The notes below the pieces were generated by a model, which saw nothing but the letters and a program-made list of their open reading frames with translations, was not told where the DNA came from and searched no databases. Below are positions 60,764 through 64,000 of a stretch of DNA of 64,000 nucleotides, in pieces (position 1 is the first letter of the stretch; every line of letters starts with the position of its first letter). The position numbers and the translations under genes were made by a program. The stretch spans positions 18,253 through 82,252 of the forward strand of contig CACYOC010000021.1 in assembly GCA_902775975.1 (NCBI GenBank), in the 5' to 3' direction. Source of the DNA: an uncultured Bacteroidales bacterium. GTDB taxonomy: Bacteria > Bacteroidota > Bacteroidia > Bacteroidales > Bacteroidaceae.

Positions 60764-61045
60764 CTATTGTCCTCCTTTCAGCTGAGCCTTCCACGACTGG
60801 TTGGGCTTAAAGTTCAACACGAGCTTGGGAGGTACCAGCATGCGCTGTCCCGTTCCGGGATTCACCATGATGCGCTCCATCTTCTTCTTGGTCTCAAAGA
60901 CGCCGAAGTTGGGCACCAGCACAGCTTGGTCTTCCTGAAAGGCATCGGCCATGGCGTTGATAAGGTTTCCCGCCAGTTTCTGCGTGTCTTTGGCTGTGTA
61001 GCCTAAACGCTCGGCCAGTTCGGCTATAAATTCCTTATTATTCAT
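60764..61045 (-). CDS. HU family DNA-binding protein
   Basis: 93 residues, full HU length. FIAELAERLGYTAKDTQKLA helix pair, VPNFGVFETKKKMERIMVNP arm and PKLVLNFKP core. Binds and bends DNA as a dimer, perhaps with the HU domain of the next gene. A good GGAGG sits near its 3' end, 12 bases before the ATG of the HU-LysM gene. Part of the ftsY operon, 20 bases after rimO. Confidence 0.92.
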   Translation of the reverse strand: MNNKEFIAELAERLGYTAKDTQKLAGNLINAMADAFQEDQAVLVPNFGVFETKKKMERIMVNPGTGQRMLVPPKLVLNFKPNQSWKAQLKGGQ

Positions 61046-61065
61046 CGCGTCTATGTCTATCTCAT

Positions 61066-62406
61066 TTATATTCTGGTAGTTGCATACAGGTCAAACTCTT
61101 CGGCATCGGTGATGCGCACGTCGTAGAACTGTCCGATGGCGAGTTGCTCGTCTATCGGTATCAGCACCTCCGGATCGACTTCCGGCGAGCAGAACTCCGT
61201 GCGACCGACGTACCAGCCTCCTTCTTGGCGGTCGATGATGACGCGCATCACGCTACCCACCTTCTCGGCTTCGAGTTCGGCGCTGATGTGCTGCTGCACG
61301 CGCATCAGCTTGTCTAACCGCTGCTGCTTCACCTCGTCGGGGACGTCGTCCTCGTAGTGCTCGGCGCTATAGGTCCCCTCCTCCTCGCTGTAGGCAAAGG
61401 CGCCCATTCGCTCGAAGCGTGCCCAGCGGGTAAACTCCAGCAGCTCCTGGAAGTCTTCGTCTGTCTCACCCGGGAAACCCACCATCAGCGTGGTGCGGAT
61501 GTGGATACCGGGAACTTCGCGACGCAGACGGCGTATCAGCTCGTAGGTCTCTTCCTTGGTCACGTGGCGCTTCATGCGCTCCAGCATGTGGTCGCTGATG
61601 TGCTGCAGGGCTATGTCGAGGTATTTGCAGACGTTCTTCTTCTCGCGCATCACTCGCAGCAGGTCCCACGGGAAATGTGTCGGATAGGCGTAGTGCAGCC
61701 GTATCCACTCCACGCCCTCGATGTCGGCCATCTGCTCTATCAGCTCGGCAATATGCTGCTTGCCGTCGATATCTACGCCATAGTACGTCAGCTCCTGGGC
61801 AATGACCTGCAGTTCCTTGACACCCTGACTGACCAGCCAGCGCACCTCGTCCAATATCTCCTGCATCGGCCTGCTCTGGTGATGCCCCGTAATAAGAGGT
61901 ATCGCGCAGTAGGCACAGTGGCGGTCGCAGCCTTCGGCAATCTTTACGTAGGCATAGTGGCTGGGGGTCGTCAAGACCCGATGTGCGGAACTACACAAAA
62001 GGGACGGTTCTTTTTGTGTACTCCCCTCCATACAGGGAGGGGTCAGGGGGTGGGTCTCCAAGTCCTGCACCAGCTGCTTGTAGTTAAACTTGCCGTACCA
62101 GCCATCGACCTCGGGAATCTCCGCCTCCAGCTCTGCCAAGTAGCGTTCCGAGAGGCATCCCATGACGTACAGTCGCTGCAGGCGCCCCTCGCTCTTGGCC
62201 TGTGCCAGTTCCAGGATGGTATTGATGCTCTCCTCCTTGGCGTCGGCAATAAATCCGCAGGTGTTCACCACGGCAATGTCGCCCTCCGGCTGCTCGGCAT
62301 CGTGTGTCACACGGTAGCCGTTAGCCTCGAAGAGCCCCATCAGCATCTCGCTGTCAACCAGGTTCTTTGAACACCCTAAGGAGATTATATCAACAGTCGG
62401 TTTCAT
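61066..62406 (-). CDS. rimO: Ribosomal protein S12 methylthiotransferase RimO
   Basis: 446 residues, radical-SAM methylthiotransferase. N-terminal cluster: IISLGCSKNLVDSE and VVNTCGFI. Radical-SAM Cys160/164/167 in EGCDRHCAYCAIP. TRAM domain at the end. It modifies Asp of S12. Residues about 117-139 (THPLTPPCMEGSTQKEPSLL) are extra compared with the usual spacing and are encoded by two intergenic-type repeats (61991-62059) read in frame. The ATG overlaps the ftsY stop by four bases (ATGA). Confidence 0.95.
   Translation of the reverse strand: MKPTVDIISLGCSKNLVDSEMLMGLFEANGYRVTHDAEQPEGDIAVVNTCGFIADAKEESINTILELAQAKSEGRLQRLYVMGCLSERYLAELEAEIPEVDGWYGKFNYKQLVQDLETHPLTPPCMEGSTQKEPSLLCSSAHRVLTTPSHYAYVKIAEGCDRHCAYCAIPLITGHHQSRPMQEILDEVRWLVSQGVKELQVIAQELTYYGVDIDGKQHIAELIEQMADIEGVEWIRLHYAYPTHFPWDLLRVMREKKNVCKYLDIALQHISDHMLERMKRHVTKEETYELIRRLRREVPGIHIRTTLMVGFPGETDEDFQELLEFTRWARFERMGAFAYSEEEGTYSAEHYEDDVPDEVKQQRLDKLMRVQQHISAELEAEKVGSVMRVIIDRQEGGWYVGRTEFCSPEVDPEVLIPIDEQLAIGQFYDVRITDAEEFDLYATTRI
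61991..62059. repeat. Two palindromic repeats inside rimO
   Basis: CTACACAAAAGGGACGGTTC with TTTTTGTGTA (61991-62020) is one hairpin-like element. CTCCCCTCCATACAGGGAGG with GGTCAGGGGGTGGGTCTCC (62021-62059) is a copy of the G/C-rich family at 29713 and 34399. Confidence 0.8.
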
Positions 62407-63362
62407 TCTTCACTTTTAAACAGCGAATCGACGAACTGGCGCTTATTAAAGAGCTGCAGGTCCTGCATGCCCTCGCCCAGTCCGATATATTTCACAGGCA
62501 CCTTCAGCTGGTCTGAGATGCCGATGACCACACCACCCTTGGCGGTGCCGTCCAGTTTCGTGATAGCCAGCGACGTAATCTGTGTGACCGCTGAGAACTG
62601 CTTGGCCTGCTCGAAGGCGTTCTGACCCGTAGAGCCGTCCAGCACGAGCATCACCTCGTCGGGAGCTTCAGGCATCACCTTCTTCATCACGTCCTTGATT
62701 TTCTTCAACTCGTTCATCAGACCCACCTTGTTGTGCAGACGTCCTGCCGTGTCTATCAGCACCACGTCGGCACCGTTGGCCTTAGCACTCTGAAGCGTGT
62801 CGAAAGCCACCGAGGCAGGGTCGCTACCCATCTGCTGCTTCACCACGGGCACTCCTACCCGCTCGCCCCAGATGCACAACTGCTCCACGGCAGCGGCACG
62901 GAACGTGTCGGCAGCACCCAGATAGACCTTCTTGCCGGCCTGCTTGAACTGCCACGCCAGCTTGCCGATAGTCGTCGTCTTGCCCACGCCGTTGACGCCC
63001 ACCACCAAAATCACGTAAGGCTTGTGGTCGCCTGGCAGGTCCCAGTTGTCGTTGTCCTCCGAGTTGTTCTCTGCCAGCAGCGAGGCAATCTCGTCGCGCA
63101 GAATAGCGTTCAACTCACTGGTACTCACGTACTTGTCGCGAGCCACACGCTCTTCGATACGCTCAATCACCTTCAGCGTAGTCTCGACACCGACATCCGA
63201 CGTTATCAGCACTTCCTCCAAGTTATCCAGAACATCATCATCTACCTTCGACTTGCCGGCCACAGCACGTGCCAGCTTGTCGAACACGCTGGTCTTGGTC
63301 TTCTCCAATCCCTTGTCCAGCGTCTCTTTCTTTTCCTTATTAAAAAATCCCAAAATACCCAT
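62403..63362 (-). CDS. ftsY: Signal recognition particle receptor FtsY
   Basis: 319 residues from ATG 63362 (MGILGFFNKEKKETLDKGLE). A short basic N-terminus and N domain are followed by the SRP GTPase G domain with P-loop VGVNGVGKTTT (K128), DTFRAAAVEQL, DTAGRL and TKLDGTAKGG. Receives SRP-ribosome complexes at the inner membrane. The long acidic A domain of E. coli FtsY is missing, as usual in this phylum. First gene of a seven-gene operon. Confidence 0.97.
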   Translation of the reverse strand: MGILGFFNKEKKETLDKGLEKTKTSVFDKLARAVAGKSKVDDDVLDNLEEVLITSDVGVETTLKVIERIEERVARDKYVSTSELNAILRDEIASLLAENNSEDNDNWDLPGDHKPYVILVVGVNGVGKTTTIGKLAWQFKQAGKKVYLGAADTFRAAAVEQLCIWGERVGVPVVKQQMGSDPASVAFDTLQSAKANGADVVLIDTAGRLHNKVGLMNELKKIKDVMKKVMPEAPDEVMLVLDGSTGQNAFEQAKQFSAVTQITSLAITKLDGTAKGGVVIGISDQLKVPVKYIGLGEGMQDLQLFNKRQFVDSLFKSEE

Positions 63363-63382
63363 AAAGTAATATATTACGACTG

Positions 63383-63414
63383 CAAAGTTAGTGCAAACCG
63401 AGCGAAAAACCAAA
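63383..63414 (-). promoter_or_regulatory. Promoter of the ftsY-rimO-HU-mazG-rnz operon
   Basis: TAACTTTG (63383-63390) and TTTG (63411-63414) on the minus strand, 20 bases apart, 20 bases upstream of the ftsY ATG. Confidence 0.78.
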
Positions 63415-63483
63415 AGAAAAAGCAATTTTCTTTTGATTTTCCGAGGTGAAGTCTAACTTGACCTAGGGACAGAGGTACGGTTT

Positions 63484-63571
63484 GACGGCGGCAAAGTGCC
63501 GTTTCGTCGCCTGCGAAGTTACGCTTTGACGCCCGCAAAGTGCCGTTTTGACGCCCGCAGAAGTACACTTT
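63484..63571. repeat. Four imperfect 21-23-bp tandem units
   Basis: Units of the form GACGCCCGCAAAGTGCCGTTT at 63484-63504, 63505-63527, 63528-63549 and 63550-63571. Confidence 0.85.
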
Positions 63572-63617
63572 GTCGGCCGATTCCAAGGGGGCTTGAGAAC
63601 GAATAAAGTCCTTTCGG

Positions 63618-63723
63618 CCAGTGCGCATAGTCCTCACGACCAGTGCGCATAGTCCTCACGACCAATGAGCATAGTCCTCACATACCGAGAGGACTATATT
63701 CTTTCACCGAAAGTATAGTCCTC
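63618..63723. repeat. Three 22-bp tandem units and a hairpin sharing the same motif
   Basis: CCAGTGCGCATAGTCCTCAC with GA at 63618-63639 and 63640-63661, and a variant at 63662-63683. GAGGACTATA (63689-63698) and TATAGTCCTC (63714-63723) then form a hairpin with the same ATAGTCCTC core. Confidence 0.88.
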
Positions 63724-63948
63724 GTCCATCGCCTGTTTATTCCTTCTTTTTCACTTTTCATTTTTCACTTTTCACTTTAAAACCGCCCTCCCCCTCATTT
63801 TTGACGTCAAATCGTCCACACTGCCGATGCACAGGGCGTTTCAGCGATGAGGGGGTTATGCTTTATCCGTCACATGTCCCCCTCATGACCCCCTCATAAA
63901 ATGTAAGCGTATCCGCTCTGACGCCTTGCAGGCTTTTCTGAAAGTGCT
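63724..63948. other. Gene-free region before the last partial gene
   Basis: No gene seen. It holds CTTTTTCACTTTTCATTTTT-type degenerate repeats and several copies of CCCCCTCAT or its complement ATGAGGGGG between about 63790 and 63896. Confidence 0.6.
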
Positions 63949-63956
63949 TACCTTTG
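63949..63956 (+). promoter_or_regulatory. -7 element of the gene at the window end
   Basis: TACCTTTG, 30 bases before the ATG at 63987. Confidence 0.6.
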
Positions 63957-63986
63957 CATATTCATTTTTTTATCTGATTATGCAAT

Positions 63987-64000
63987 ATGAGTTACAGTGT
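63987..64000 (+). CDS. Start of a gene cut by the window end
   Basis: ATG AGT TAC AGT (MSYS) follows a good -7 element. Only the first four to five codons are present, so no product can be named. Confidence 0.4.

Noticed and set aside
63374-63637. 87-codon minus-strand reading frame
   Set aside because: It reads through the tandem repeats and the ftsY promoter region; its peptide is only translated repeat.
63618-63683. CRISPR-like array of 22-bp repeats
   Set aside because: The units are contiguous, with no unique spacers, and no cas gene is present in the window.
1-64000. tRNA or rRNA genes
   Set aside because: No T-loop consensus with a matching acceptor stem or rRNA-like sequence was noticed in the intergenic stretches; a covariance search would be decisive.

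Overview
The window reads as a chromosomal segment of a Bacteroidales bacterium, most likely Prevotella or a close relative. The grounds are the many TAnnTTTG (-7) and TTTG (-33) promoter elements of the Bacteroidetes primary sigma factor, a short region-1.1-less RpoD (14802-15662), secreted proteins with C-terminal sorting-type tails, HU-HIG and VirE_N/DUF3987 proteins, a long-tailed IF-3, and purine-rich or G/C-rich intergenic repeats. No rRNA, tRNA, transposase, integrase or CRISPR array was seen.

Layout. 1-5292 (-): a very large secreted multidomain protein interrupted by an in-frame TAG at 2440-2442. 5397-11232 (-): C69 dipeptidase, then a cstA - outer-membrane barrel - nadC - M23 lipoprotein run. 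11328-16210 (+): GHL10 glycosidase, HtrA protease, rpoD and a small exported protein. 16291-17601 (-): a PLP aminotransferase. 17672-21087 (-): a VirE_N/DUF3987 primase-like protein with three small partners. 21287-28996 (-): an A/T-richer defence island holding a type III restriction-modification pair (mod, res), two uncharacterised genes in the same operon, and a separately promoted AAA ATPase plus PD-(D/E)xK-like protein. 29764-30252 (+): HU-HIG protein. 30439-35486 (-): iorB/iorA, infC-rpmI-rplT, ilvC. 35744-39032: pepD, a small gene of unknown function, a PIN toxin-antitoxin module and a 53-residue acidic protein. 39052-40284 (-): starch-binding-type secreted protein. About 40403-40711 (-): a probable structured RNA. 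40954-45237 (-): the aromatic amino acid operon pheA - aminotransferase - DAHP synthase/chorismate mutase - tyrA behind a Phe/Tyr leader-peptide attenuator. 45333-48134 (-): C1 and M48 peptidases and a small exported protein. 48512-50264 (+): slyD, aroC. Then a candidate small RNA (about 50331-50425), a BASS transporter (-), thrC, uxaB and nth (+), an L,D-transpeptidase pair (-), and a seven-gene operon ftsY-rimO-HU-HU/LysM-mazG-lipoprotein-rnz (63362 to 56976, -). The last 640 bases are repeat-rich and end at the start of another gene.

Most genes are housekeeping: NAD synthesis, aromatic, threonine and branched-chain amino acids, translation, protein targeting, envelope maintenance and peptide use. 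The accessory parts are the defence island at 21.3-29.0 kb, which lies between a DUF3987 cluster and an HU-HIG gene, and the toxin-antitoxin islet at 37.1-38.7 kb, which carries a perfect 32-bp copy of the 3' end of pepD. The clearest regulatory result is the leader peptide with 9 aromatic residues out of 21 (45150-45215), whose last codons can pair with the 5' arm of an intrinsic terminator just upstream of pheA.
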